From the NCBI RefSeq assembly GCF_025370935.1, contig NC_133472.1:23415277-23479276 (forward strand): 64,000 bases of DNA, given 5' to 3'. Below are positions 43,931-53,935 of this stretch, piece by piece. Below the pieces are notes generated by a model, which made no database searches, was not told the DNA's origin, and worked only from the letters and a program-made list of their open reading frames with translations. The stretch is from Choristoneura fumiferana. Its lineage: Eukaryota; Arthropoda; Insecta; Lepidoptera; Tortricidae. Position 1 is the first letter of the stretch, and each line of letters opens with the position of its first letter. Position numbers and translations under genes: made by a program.

Positions 43931-45083
43931 TAATACTCATGATTTTACTCATTGGGTAACGTACTTTCGATATCAGTTTAAACTTTTCTGATATCTTTTA
44001 CATTTACGGAATAATCACCTGGCTACACTTAACGATTACACCCTGTATTTTGTCATAAAATACAATGAAATAAAAAATTCAGAACAAGGTTCAAGAACAT
44101 CAATCAACAATGTTTATATTACATACTCTTAACACAATCCTGCTCGAGTCACTTACTCACCCGAAGGCGCGGCGTCGAGTGCCACTGCAATAAATTTAAC
44201 ATGTGCAATTTACCTGCGCAGGCGATGTTTAGCTCGGATTTATTAGAGCGTTTGTCATGCAAATGCATAAAAGCCACGCAGCCGGTGTGTTTGATTAAAG
44301 TTTTGCCCGTTAAAAGTTTTGAGTTGGCTATTACTGTTTTTCAAAGGCTCAAAATACAATCCAACGCGGCATGGATAACCTTTAGATTGGATAGGCATGA
44401 GGGCTTTTATACAGCACGAACGAATACCTAGACCGCACCTAATCCATTTGTAGTAATATCATTTATTTAAGTAGGCCATCAACTAAGTGCTAATTAATCA
44501 TTCATTATCAAGTGATTACGAACAAATTATTATGTAAAATTCATGACGGCTACCTAAAATACCCCGCACCGTAGATATTTCTTGGTGTTCTGCATGATGT
44601 GCAACCCAGAGGTAAGAAAGCCTTGTAATAAATTAGGGCACGTGTAGGTAATGCATGAACTCGCCCTGTAGTGTTAAATTTATGGAGCAACGTTTATAAT
44701 TGCCAGCCGGGAGGTTGGATACACTACGCAACTTGAAGCTCAGATTTGGCGTTAGTAAATAAAATATTCAAGCGTAGCTTCTCTGGTATTAATTTCAGTG
44801 CTAAGTAACATAGTACCGACTTTTAAAAGTTCTTCAAGGTCCAAAAAAAAAATTAACTTAATAGATTACTATCCAAATCCACAATAAAGATTTTGTCACG
44901 AGAACATTATAGCGATCCGCAGGTACATTTGACAATAAAAGAAACTTAAGATCTGTAACTTAACAAGCTTAGTCATCAATACTGTACTAATCTTGTTCCG
45001 GGCCGGTACAACCCTACTGACCATATTAGTCACTATTTTTGGAATATTTAGCCTGTAATGGTAATATATTATCGCAGCTCTAT
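43931..45083. other. AT-rich, no gene seen
   Basis: The frame at 44201-44431 has no recognisable motif. Confidence 0.4.
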
Positions 45084-45203
45084 TGCAACAACGACGTAAA
45101 TGCATTTTTTTTAAATGACTTAATGATGCGTAAAAAAATGAATATTGCAGTGTTTCGCATCATTGTAATTTTTTTTATAATTACATTTACGTCGTTGTTG
45201 CAG
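45084..45203. repeat. 120-bp hairpin MITE
   Basis: TGCAACAACGACGTAAATGC at one end and its complement at the other, with inner arms GATGCG/CGCATC. Arms of about 45 bp with a 25-bp loop. Confidence 0.8.
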
Positions 45204-45394
45204 TTTGCAGTAGAGGTGCGATATATAGAATCCTGTGACGAATAAATGGCGTACTAGTACCTACATAATGTACTAGTACTATTATTAGAGCCAATATAGT
45301 ATAGGTAAAATCATGAACTTGGATTAAAGGATTTAAAGTATTTGAGTTCTTGACATAAATCTATTTGCTTCTCACTTACGCTAGAACCTAAGTG

Positions 45395-45560
45395 CTACAA
45401 AATACAATACAATACAAATATTCTTTATTGCACACTACAAATCAGTACAAAAATATGTATAATATAAACACAAAATCAGGGTCGACAAATAGGCGGTCTT
45501 CACCTATGGCAATCCGTAAAAATATTGGCATGCGTCGTGGTCTTAAGTAAAATAGTGTTG
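45395..45560 (-). mobile_element. LINE 3' end, 5'-truncated
   Basis: In complement it reads TGCAATAAAGAATATTTGTA followed by a TTGTATTGTATT tail, a common LINE terminus in this group. Upstream sequence fades into unrecognised DNA. Confidence 0.5.
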
Positions 45561-45859
45561 TAAACGTGACATGATGCAGTAAAACCGCGTTGTCTTGTCA
45601 TAAACTTCTTACAATATTGCGTATCAGTGCCTCTATCCGTGAACAGAAATCTAAACATCTGTTTTTATTTTTCCTTACTACCTACTACAGTCTGTTCAAT
45701 ATAGGAATGGACAGAAGGAAAATAGGCTCTTTATAGTGCATGCTTTATTTAATCACTTTATAAATTGCATTTTTTAGTACACGTTCTAAACTAAATTCTA
45801 ATTAAAATATCGAAGACGTCAACTATTAAAGACGTTAATTATTCATTAACTAACTGTTG

Positions 45860-46085
45860 CCCGCGACTCCGTTCGCATAGATAGAATTCGTTTATTGCTA
45901 TCCCGCGGGAACTATGCAATTTTCCGGAATAAAAACTATTCTATGTCCTTCCCCGGGATTTCTACTATGTGTATACCGAATTTCACTAAACTCGTTTCAG
46001 CGCTTAAGAGGTGAAGAGGTAGGTAACAAAAAAACATACAGACTTACAAACTTTCACAATTATAAATAATATTAGTGAGATTAAC
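45860..46085 (-). mobile_element. Lep1-like Helitron-type repeat, inverted
   Basis: GTTGCCCGCGACTCCGTTCG, TATCCCGCGGGAACTATG and TTTCACAATTATAAATAATA are in complement the blocks seen at 11100-11578. Confidence 0.6.
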
Positions 46086-46154
46086 TTTGACATTTTTCAT
46101 ATCATTAAAGCAATAAAAAAACTTTTTCTATTTTGTTAAAAACAGAGACGTCTT

Positions 46155-46238
46155 TGTTGAAGAATAAAAGACATGAGCCTGAAAACTTAGGCTTTATTCT
46201 GTTATAAATTTTGAATGACAAGAAATGCCATCATGACA
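46155..46238 (-). repeat. 3' LTR of the gypsy-virus chimera
   Basis: 84 bp. In element orientation it begins TGTCATGATGGC and ends TTCTTCAACA, the usual TG...CA. A purine tract GGAGGGAAGAA lies directly inside it (46239-46250). Confidence 0.9.
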
Positions 46239-47230
46239 TTCTTCCCTCCTATAGTTCTAAACATAGTCAGAGAGATAGGCAGGAAGCCTCCTGTAGCGCT
46301 CTGAGCGCCGTGGGCTGTCGTCGTCCGGAAGCCGTTGGCTCTGGAAGTGAAACGTTAGAGTGTTGTATGGGATCTGGATGCAGTGAAGCGGGATCTGTAG
46401 CTTCTGATTGTCCTTGATTTTCATTGATATTCTGGGTATTGTTGGAATTGTTGACTTCCTGGATCAAGATGTCGCCTCTTGGAGCTAGATGACGATTGGA
46501 CACCGTCGTCTCTCTCCCGGTGGATAGCCTCACAGTACTGTAGTGAGAATTTGCTTCGAGTAGATCAACCTCCTCTACAAGAGGATCATATTTACTGCAA
46601 CGTACAAACTTTCTGAGTAGAACCTTGCCAGGCTGCAACCACGACGGCATGGATTGTCCCCAAGACGATCGCCGTGGGTGCTTAAACAAACATTCTATCA
46701 TGCGGCGTTGTATTAGTTGTAGTGCATAACAAGGACCGTATGCAATGCAGCGATTGCAGTATGACCTCCTTCCACATAGTTATTGGAAGGTTCTTTGTTT
46801 TTAGGGTAGGCGAATAGTTTCCCATAAACTGCCATTTAGGCGCTCTGTCTGCCCATTACCTTGAGGGTTGTACGGCGAAGATCGACTCGTTGATATGCCC
46901 TTGGCATGCAAGAAATCTTTAATACCAGCAGATATTAATGATGCTCCTTGGTCAGTATGAATAGTCGCCGGCATTCAGAATATTGAGAATAGTTCTGACA
47001 GATGTGTACATGGATAGGCAAACGGAAATCTTGAATATTCGTCTATGATGGTTAGAATGAATTTATTTTGAGTTGATGATGGTAGAGGGCCTTTGAAGTC
47101 CATAGACAGCCGTTCTAAGGGCGCGGTTGCTTTGATTAAAGTGGCAAAGCTTTTGTTGAATCTGGGAAATAGGACATGATGATATAACTTTTTTTACGTC
47201 ATCACTGGAGTAAGGTAAATATTTGGATCT
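46239..47230 (-). pseudogene. Gypsy 2 integrase, broken
   Basis: 46701-46267 is the open C-terminal tail (LLRKFVRCSKYDPLVEEVDL, TGRETTVSNRHLAP), a chromodomain-less integrase end. Upstream the core is degenerate: TIHTDQGASLIS (Asp motif) near 46950-46980 and NPQGNGQTERLNGS (Glu motif) near 46840-46880 can be read only across frame changes. Inactive. Confidence 0.78.
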
Positions 47231-47241
47231 TATTCAATGAG

Positions 47242-48746
47242 TCATGCGTGCGACGCCGGGGTGACAGAGTGACTGATGTAATTCTTTAAGACTGCCGTCT
47301 GTTGTTGCGCCGCACACTGTCTTGACAAGGCATCTGCCACCGCGTTTTGAATTCCGGAGCGATATTTTACGTCAAATTTATAATTTGATAATTCTATCCT
47401 CCATCTTCGTATTTTGACATTTTTTATTTTGCTGGCATGACTTTGCAGCATGTATGCAACTGATTTTTGATCAGTTATTAAGTAAAATGATCGTCCAAGT
47501 CAATAATGTCTCCATTTTTTGAGTGATTCTATAATAAATGATATTGTAACGGATAACTCACGTCTTAAACCGAGTTTAGCTCGACATGTTTCGGGCTATT
47601 TCGTAGCCCTTCTTCTCAGGAGCACGCGACTCGGCGGCTGCCGCAACACGCACTATAATAGCATAAGCTTCTTTTTCTATGATTGGATACTTCTTCTCAC
47701 TGTCGTTTAGGGTTTTCGAAAAGAATGCTATAGGTCTGCCGTTTTGAGTCAGCGAGGCAGCAACAGAGAAGTCTGAAGCGTCAGTTTCTACGGTGAATGT
47801 CTCGTCGGGGTCAATAGCGGCTAGCGATGCCTTAGCATTTGTATGCTTTAATTCTTCAAAGGCTGCAACTTGTTGTGCACTCATCGGGTAGCTTTCTACT
47901 TGCGTTGATAGGTGTAATTTATTTGAAAAATCTGGTACCCATTTGGAGTAGTGAGAAAATAACCCTATTGCTCGTCTTAGTGACGCTGAATCTTGAGGTA
48001 ACGGTATTTCACAAATCGGGCATAGCCGGTCTGGATCTGGTTTAACGATTCCATTGCTGATGTTATATCCAAGAATGTTTATATCTGTTAGTGAATGTTG
48101 ACTCTCTTCCTTATTGATTGTTAAGTGATATTTGTCCGCAATCTCCATGAATTTCTTAAGCTTTTGGTCGTGGTCTTCTTGAGTTTTTCCGCAAATTGGC
48201 AAATTGTAATATCATCTAAATATGTAATATGCCTTCAATGCCCGTTCTTCGAATGATCGAGTCTATGGCGCGTTGGAAACATGCAACTCCGTTTGTTACG
48301 CCGAAAGGATTGCGATGAAATTGATATAGATTACCGACTGCTTCAAACGCTGTCATCGGTTTATTCTCAGAGATTATAGGTATTTGATGGTAAGCCGATT
48401 TCAGGTCAATTTTACTGAAAACCTTGTAGTTTGCAACTTTTGCTATGACTTCTTCAATGTTCGGTAATGGGTATGCATCAAGGAAGGTATACTTATTAAT
48501 AGTTTGTGAGTAATCAATGCACATTCGCTTCTTGTGATGTGTGCCCATGGTGACAAGAACCTGGGCGCGCCACGGCGAAGTACTTTCCTCGATGACTCCA
48601 TCAGCTTCAGCTACTAACTTCTTGATTTCATTTTCAATGAATTTTTGATCGTCAGGTGCGTACCTCCGTGGCTTTATTGCGATTGGTCTGCATTCTGGTG
48701 ACATGTTGGTAAATAAATTAACAGGGTCGATATTAGCCTGTTCCAA
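47242..48746 (-). pseudogene. Gypsy 2 reverse transcriptase and RNase H
   Basis: The polymerase runs from IAIKPRRYAPDDQKFIENEI through STSPWRAQVLV, FSKIDLKSAYHQIPI (catalytic Asp) and FHRNPFGVTNGVACFQRAID. The YLDD active site is at 48211-48222, at a frame change. The second block (48202-47576) has NILGYNISNGIVKPDPDRL and the RNase H TVETDASDFSVAASLTQNG. A third block (47451-47242) has RWRIELSNYKFDVKYRSG and VADALSRQ. An unrelated run replaces the sequence near 47580-47640. Confidence 0.87.
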
Positions 48747-48827
48747 GGCGAATAATTTGTGTGGGTTCCACCGAATTTAACCTCTAATGTAGAATATTGT
48801 TCTAGCACGTCGTGACCCAGTATAGCA

Positions 48828-49790
48828 TTACAGATTTTTCATAACGCGGAACTGTATTCCAGGAATTATTTGTGTATCTAGAGCTTGTGTTGCTGAGCAT
48901 ACTTGCGTTATTTGTGATGTATGTGATGAGGACGCCATCGTCACGTCCTGACTCCATGGCTTCGTCTCTAAGCCGTATTGTTTTATGATTTCTTCATCTA
49001 TGAAACTAGCTGTACTTCCAGTATCTATCAGGGCTCTCACAGGTATGCCATTGATGGTGACAGGTGTTGTACATAATTTTATTCCACTAGCCGCTAGAGC
49101 CAAGCAAGAGGACATTTCATCAGTCCTTTCGGCCGTCATGATTGCTGCGTTTGTAGGCGCGATACCTCTGCATACCTTTGCGAAATGGCCCTGTTTCTCA
49201 CATTTGAGGCAGTTAGACTGTAATGCTGGACACAATCGACGCGATGTGTGACGCGAATTTCCGCAAAAATAGCATCGTTCATCATTTTGAGGTCGGGCGA
49301 AGCTTGTAGTCCTGCGAGAAGAGTATGCGGCCGCAGCGACGGGTGCGGGCTGTGCCACGACAGCAATCTGATGTGGGTTGAAGCTTTGAGATTGTATCTG
49401 AGCTGATTCTAGAGCACTTGCCTTGGTGTGCGCTTCATCTAACGTGAGTGTCATGTAATTTAGTAGTCTCTGCCATATGGTAGGCGAGACGAGTCCAGCG
49501 ATGAATGAATCTCGAATGAAGTCTGTCTCATATTCATCAGCAGTGACAGCTTTAAAACTACATTCTTTAGACAGCAGCTTAAGAGATTGAAGATATTGAT
49601 CGATAGTCTCGTTTGGTTGCTGTTTACGAGATGCGAGATTGTGACGTGCCAATATTTCGCTTTTCGGTTTGACAAATAATGCTTCCAGTGCAGATATGGC
49701 TTTTTCGTAGTTTTCAGCGCTAGCTATATACTCGTTTATATTAGGAGATATAAAGTTTATGAGGAGATGATGTTTATAATTATTTTCTGA
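48828..49790 (-). pseudogene. Gypsy 2 gag (N-terminally truncated) and protease
   Basis: Gag can be read from about 49780 (EYIASAENYEKAISALEALF) through RKQQPNETIDQYLQSLKLLS. Two knuckles follow: CYFCGNSRHTSRRLC and CLKCEKQGHFAKVC. The protease RALIDTGSTASFIDEEIIKQ is at about 49000-49040. The gag start is missing: sequence changes to the viral block at about 49790. Confidence 0.85.
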
Positions 49791-50180
49791 GTATTAACAA
49801 TAAATTATCCAGTATTACCAATAGCCTCTCAGCGGAGCAGGTTAAATTTCAAGTAGGAGGAGGGGTCAGCAATGAAACTACTATTGGAACTACCGGTCGA
49901 GTTTTTATCACAATGAGTATTTTTAATATATTTTATGAGGGATGTCTAATCAGCCTTGAAGACCCAACCTCACTTGCAATGATAACAAGTGTTATTAAGA
50001 CAATCCTTGTCGATTCAGGAATAAATGATATTGAATTCAGATTGATTGACTTTTCAACAAAGCAAGTCACTCATGGGAAACGACTTCAACTTATAATTCC
50101 AAAGCCAATGGAAGAATGTGGTCCATCCCCAATAAGACGCTTATTAGCTTGTTCAAACCTGAACTTATATCATATCTAAT
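49790..50180 (+). pseudogene. Possible second viral gene fragment upstream of L
   Basis: An open frame of roughly 125 codons runs from about 49800 to a TAA at 50177-50179. It contains ATG at 49913 (MSIFNIFYEGCLISLEDP) and FRLIDFSTKQVTHGKRLQLI. I recognise no family. Position and strand just ahead of the L-gene fossil fit the gene preceding L in a negative-strand virus genome, and the codon texture resembles the L fragment. It could equally be unrelated host or element sequence. Confidence 0.35.
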
Positions 50181-50274
50181 GGCAGACCCAGTATTTAGGA
50201 GTCTTAATTAAACTGAATTAATCATCATGGCATAATATTAAAGTTTTAAATTTAGTAAGCAAACATAGTAAGTA

Positions 50275-50745
50275 AAACGTGACCACACCATCTCAGCTGA
50301 TGTTTCATTATGAGCGCCTCAATTCCAGGCACGCCTGCGTGACGAAGGCAGTGTTCTATTCGGAACTCTCGTGCGGAAAGCGGAAGCGGGGAGGCCAATT
50401 TCTGCGCTATAGAGATGATCTCAAACGCCACCTTACAGCTTGCGGTATACCTTGTGATCGTTGGGAGGAACTAGCACTGCAGAGAACAGAGTGGCGCTCT
50501 ATTGTTCGCAAAAGTGTCGAACGTTTTGAACGGATGCGTCTGGAGGACCTGGATGCGAAGCGTCAAATGCGCAAGACGCGACCAAGGCCCTCCTACAATG
50601 TGATTGGATTTTCCGGACTAAGTTCGGTTTCGCGAGCCACATCCGAACTTTCCACAACCCAGACAAGGACAATTGACGGAGTCGCTGTCACCGGACTACT
50701 ACAGGCCATAAAGAGCTCCCTGAAGCTGGAGCTATACGAGAGAGT
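50275..50745 (+). pseudogene. LINE ORF2 C-terminal fragment inside the viral block
   Basis: Contains SELSCGKRKRGGQFLRYRDD, CGIPCDRWEELALQRTEWRS and, in another frame, FRTKFGFASHIRTF, the basic and zinc-finger tail common at the end of some LINE polymerases. It lies between the possible upstream viral gene and the L fragment, same strand. No poly(A) or target duplication is seen, so it may be an insertion or another piece captured during cDNA synthesis. Confidence 0.6.
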
Positions 50746-52472
50746 TACTCGGAAAAACTTAAAGCACAAAGAATAAAGAGTTTCATTACATCAAAAGAGG
50801 TAAGATTGGGCCAATTTCTTAAAGTGAATGAGAATTTATATATCGAAAAAGTACTGACTATCATCAGAGCACGAAACGAGTTGTTGCTTTACCCCACTGC
50901 TATGTTGCTTTGCTGTTTAGATAACTTACAATCTTGATTCCACATATTGATGAATATAAGACTAAAGGAAGTAACAGAATGTGTAAAGGGATTGACTTCA
51001 CATTATTTTAAGTCACATGACATGCTCATTGATTTAAGGGCAAAATATAAGGGGAGATTCTTCGATATTATGAAGGACTGGGACGCTCGAATAATAGGTC
51101 TAACTGTAGAGTGTGATGAGACAGACCTAGGATTTGAGACATTATCGATTGAAATTGACAGATCTTGGAGAGAGATCTTAACAGCTGAGGACCACCGGAA
51201 GTTAAAATCAATAATAACCTGCTCTACAATGAACTTGATTAGAGATGACCAGATCCTAATCTCTTTCTACCAGTCAAACCTGAGTAAGAATTACGGACAT
51301 CCAGTTTTAGGACCGGTAGAGGAAATACAATTAAGAGAAAATTCCAAAAAAAAAATGTGGATGACTTAACTGCGAGAAAAACAATGGAAGTTCCGCGAGA
51401 TTTTTGTTTTTGGTTTCTTTTCTAAACGAGGGACCTACCCTAACATGGATTATAAACACTGTTCCAATCTGACATTGGTGTCTTGTTTCCGAGAGGACAG
51501 GTTGCCTTCTCAACAAGAAAGACTCTTAATAAAAATAAAAGATTGGGAGTTCGTTGACCTTAAAAAGAACTTCGAGTTAAACCAAGAAATTGATTGGAAA
51601 GACCTATTAAAGGACACGGCATGCTCTCTCCCAAGGGACCAGTGGTTCTTACCATACGACTCATGTGCGTTTCACCATCTGTATAATCAAAAAAAAAAAC
51701 CAGATCATCAGGAGACTTTGAACAGAGTGCTTGTTCGATACTTGAAAGGTGACGAGGGTGAACTTCACAAGAAAATCAACGAGCAAGTGAAAGGATTTTA
51801 TAACCATGACCGAGATGATATTTCCCAGCTTTGCAGAAAAGAGAGAGAACTTAACACAAAAGGTCGAGTTTTCTGTAAGCAAACATATGAAATGAGATTG
51901 ATGCAGGTCACTAGAAAAATCTGTAAGTGAAAACATCCTTCCTTTTATTCGGGAGCAAACAGTGACGAATTCGGAATTGGAGGTGACAAAAAGAATGGAT
52001 AAAGTTGCATCATCTATCTCAAAAGAGGGAAACATGAATATTAATTTAGACTTATCAAAATGGAATCAACTTCAATGTCATGATCTGAATAAGTACATTT
52101 TTACAGAGTTAGATAATCTTCACGGAAGGAACAACTTATACGAGGACTCCCATATATGGTTCAATCGAAGAATGATACTTTTGAGTTCCAGATTAACCCC
52201 TACTGAAATTGGAGATGATGGGGAGCCTTTGGAAGGAGAATATTGCCATTACGGCCAATATGGTGGACTAGAGGGAATGAGACAGAAAGCCTGGACAATA
52301 ACCACCATAAAGTTGATAAAACTTGCTTTAGATGAAACACAGATTGACGGAACAACCATGGGCCAGGTAGATAATTAATACATAAAAACTAAACCCGGAG
52401 CAGAATCGAGATCCTAAAAAATATGTTAAACAGCCTAGATTACCAATAGTTCTGGTTTGAATGTCAACCGCA
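50745..52472 (+). pseudogene. Endogenous viral element: RNA-dependent RNA polymerase (L) of a mononegavirus, broken
   Basis: About 560 codons from the N-terminal half of a negative-strand RNA virus L protein. Visible in order: NYGHPVLGP (conserved GHP block, about 51290); a pre-motif A basic patch with KERELNTKGRVFCKQTYEMR (about 51836-51900); motif A with DLSKWN (52049-52066); motif B with GQYGGLEGMRQKAWT (about 52255-52297); motif C with GQVDN (52361-52375). Motif C carries Val where the family has Gly and is followed by a stop. Other damage: TGA at 50932, TAA at 51367, and a frameshift near 51930. No expression or activity is implied. Virus family within Mononegavirales (or the related Jingchuvirales) was not resolved. 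Confidence 0.85.
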
Positions 52473-52704
52473 CAGAAGCTACAGATCCCGATTCACTGCA
52501 TCCAGATCCCATATAACACTCTAACGTTTCACTTCCAAAGCCAACGGGAACCTCTGTCCCGCCGCCTTCGGACGACAACGGCACACGGCGCTCAGAGCGC
52601 TGCAGGAGGCTTCCTGCCTATCTCTCTGACTATGTTCAGAACTAAAGGAGGGAAGAATGTCATGATGGCATTTCTTGTCATTCAAAATTTATAGCAGAAT
52701 AAAT
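52473..52704 (+). repeat. Inverted copy of the gypsy 2 3' end (tail of integrase, purine tract, partial LTR)
   Basis: Pairs in complement with 46193-46406, with about 17 bp length difference. Includes SLHPDPI-coding sequence, the purine tract AAAGGAGGGAAGAA, and the first 46 bp of the LTR (52658-52703), stopping right after AATAAA. The complete 5' LTR in the opposite orientation follows at 52705. Confidence 0.88.
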
Positions 52705-52788
52705 TGTTGAAGAATAAAAGACATGAGCCTGAAAACTTAGGCTATATTCTGCTACAAATTTTAAATGACAAGTAATGCCATCATGACA
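52705..52788 (-). repeat. 5' LTR of the gypsy-virus chimera
   Basis: 84 bp, equal in length to 46155-46238 with five substitutions. Followed on the plus strand by the target duplication GTCTT (52789-52793). Confidence 0.9.
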
Positions 52789-52799
52789 GTCTTCCTATA

Positions 52800-53560
52800 A
52801 AATACCTAAAGAGGCAGAGGTAAAGAACATTCTGCAAGAAACGGAACGTTTATAATATTGTCAACTCAAAAAATATTCTGTACATTATTTATAGTTTTTA
52901 ATCGCCAGTTTGGATCAAAATTTGATGACTTTTAATCATATACGAATAGTTAACTTTCACAACTAAAGCACTGCACCAAATTCGATGAAATTTTGAAATG
53001 GAAAAAACTTTGAACTTCATAGCAGTAGCTACGAGTAAAATATTTTTTAAGCAGAGAATGAGAGCGGATGAGTCCTCGAAGCCCAGTTTTTAAAATATGT
53101 ATAAATATAAATCGAATTAATATTATGTAGCAAATTATTACGTATTAATATTGTATTTTTTTTTGTCATTTGTAACAAACACAATTCGTTACAAAATTAT
53201 GACTTCATCTTATTACTTCTTTTATACATCATCAGCATCATCATTATTACGACTTCACAAAAAATGTTTTGAACCCATTCTTCTGTAACCTTCTAGAGTC
53301 CAATGTTATCTTGAATGGACTATAGGTCTGTACGCGACTGTCTGGTGAAGAGTTATTTTTATTTAGTTTTAGTATATTTTTATGACTTGAGATCAAAAAT
53401 TTTACTTCACCCCGTAACACTTTCTGTTCTGGCAAACCACGTAAAACTCTCAAAGTTTATTTATATACTTAAAATAATCGTCTAGGAACTTTTTAACTGA
53501 CTGCCCGGGGCTGCGGGTTAGGTATGTTTTTTTATATTTTCATACAAAAACAATACCTAC
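52800..53560. other. AT-rich, no gene seen
   Basis: Short frames only; a CATCATCAG-type tract at about 53228-53245. Confidence 0.4.
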
Positions 53561-53562
53561 AA

Positions 53563-53720
53563 TAGTACATTGTGTCTTAAGGGTGGTAAATAAGTAATTA
53601 CGAACGAGAGTCTATTAGAAGCCCGAAGTCGAAGACTAAGGGCTTTAATGAGTCGATGTTCGTAATTCTAGTACCGCCCGTGCGACATACAATGTTTTTC
53701 ATCACATTTTCGAGTAAAAA
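53563..53720. repeat. Dispersed hairpin repeat, copy 2
   Basis: Counterpart of 9595-9730. Also carries internal arms ATTACGAAC...GTTCGTAAT (53599-53671) and AGCCCGAAGTC/GACTAAGGGCT. Confidence 0.5.
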
Positions 53721-53834
53721 TTTTATATCTAAAAGAAAAAATATAATTGTTCCTAATATTGGCGATAACTTAGGCTGCGCCAGCATGCTCCGCAGCGTGC
53801 GTGTGCATGTGGGCCTGCAGCAGGAGCGCGTGCA

Positions 53835-53935
53835 GCACCATCAGTACGCACATTGACTCATTTACCGACCTTGGGCTTCATGACAACAAAATTAGTACGG
53901 GCAATGACTCATTTACCGACCGTGGGTTTCATGAC
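53835..53935 (+). repeat. Short tandem duplication, about 60-bp step
   Basis: TGACTCATTTACCGACC followed by TGGG and TTCATGACAA occurs at about 53855 and 53910. It follows a small GC-rich stretch (53775-53850). Confidence 0.55.

Larger units (their letters stand above)
46155..52788 (-). mobile_element. Gypsy retrotransposon chimera carrying a viral polymerase fossil
   Basis: 84-bp LTRs at 46155-46238 and 52705-52788 lie inside the 5-bp duplication GTCTT (46150-46154, 52789-52793). They differ at 5 of 84 positions by eye. In element orientation the order is 5' LTR; an inverted copy of the element's own 3' end (52473-52704); viral and LINE sequence in antisense (about 49800-52472); gag; protease; polymerase; integrase; purine tract; 3' LTR. 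The normal primer site and gag start are gone. Because the foreign block lies within one target duplication, it was probably present when this DNA integrated. Later insertion into a resident copy is the alternative. Confidence 0.8.

Noticed and set aside
44201..44431. 76-codon Cys-rich frame
   Set aside because: Cys spacing fits no known finger or secreted peptide; likely chance.
46211..46417. Plus-strand frame opposite the gypsy integrase tail
   Set aside because: Complement of the integrase end; no independent support.
53775..53850. GC-rich stretch as a host exon
   Set aside because: Short, no splice sites in phase, and adjoins a repeat.
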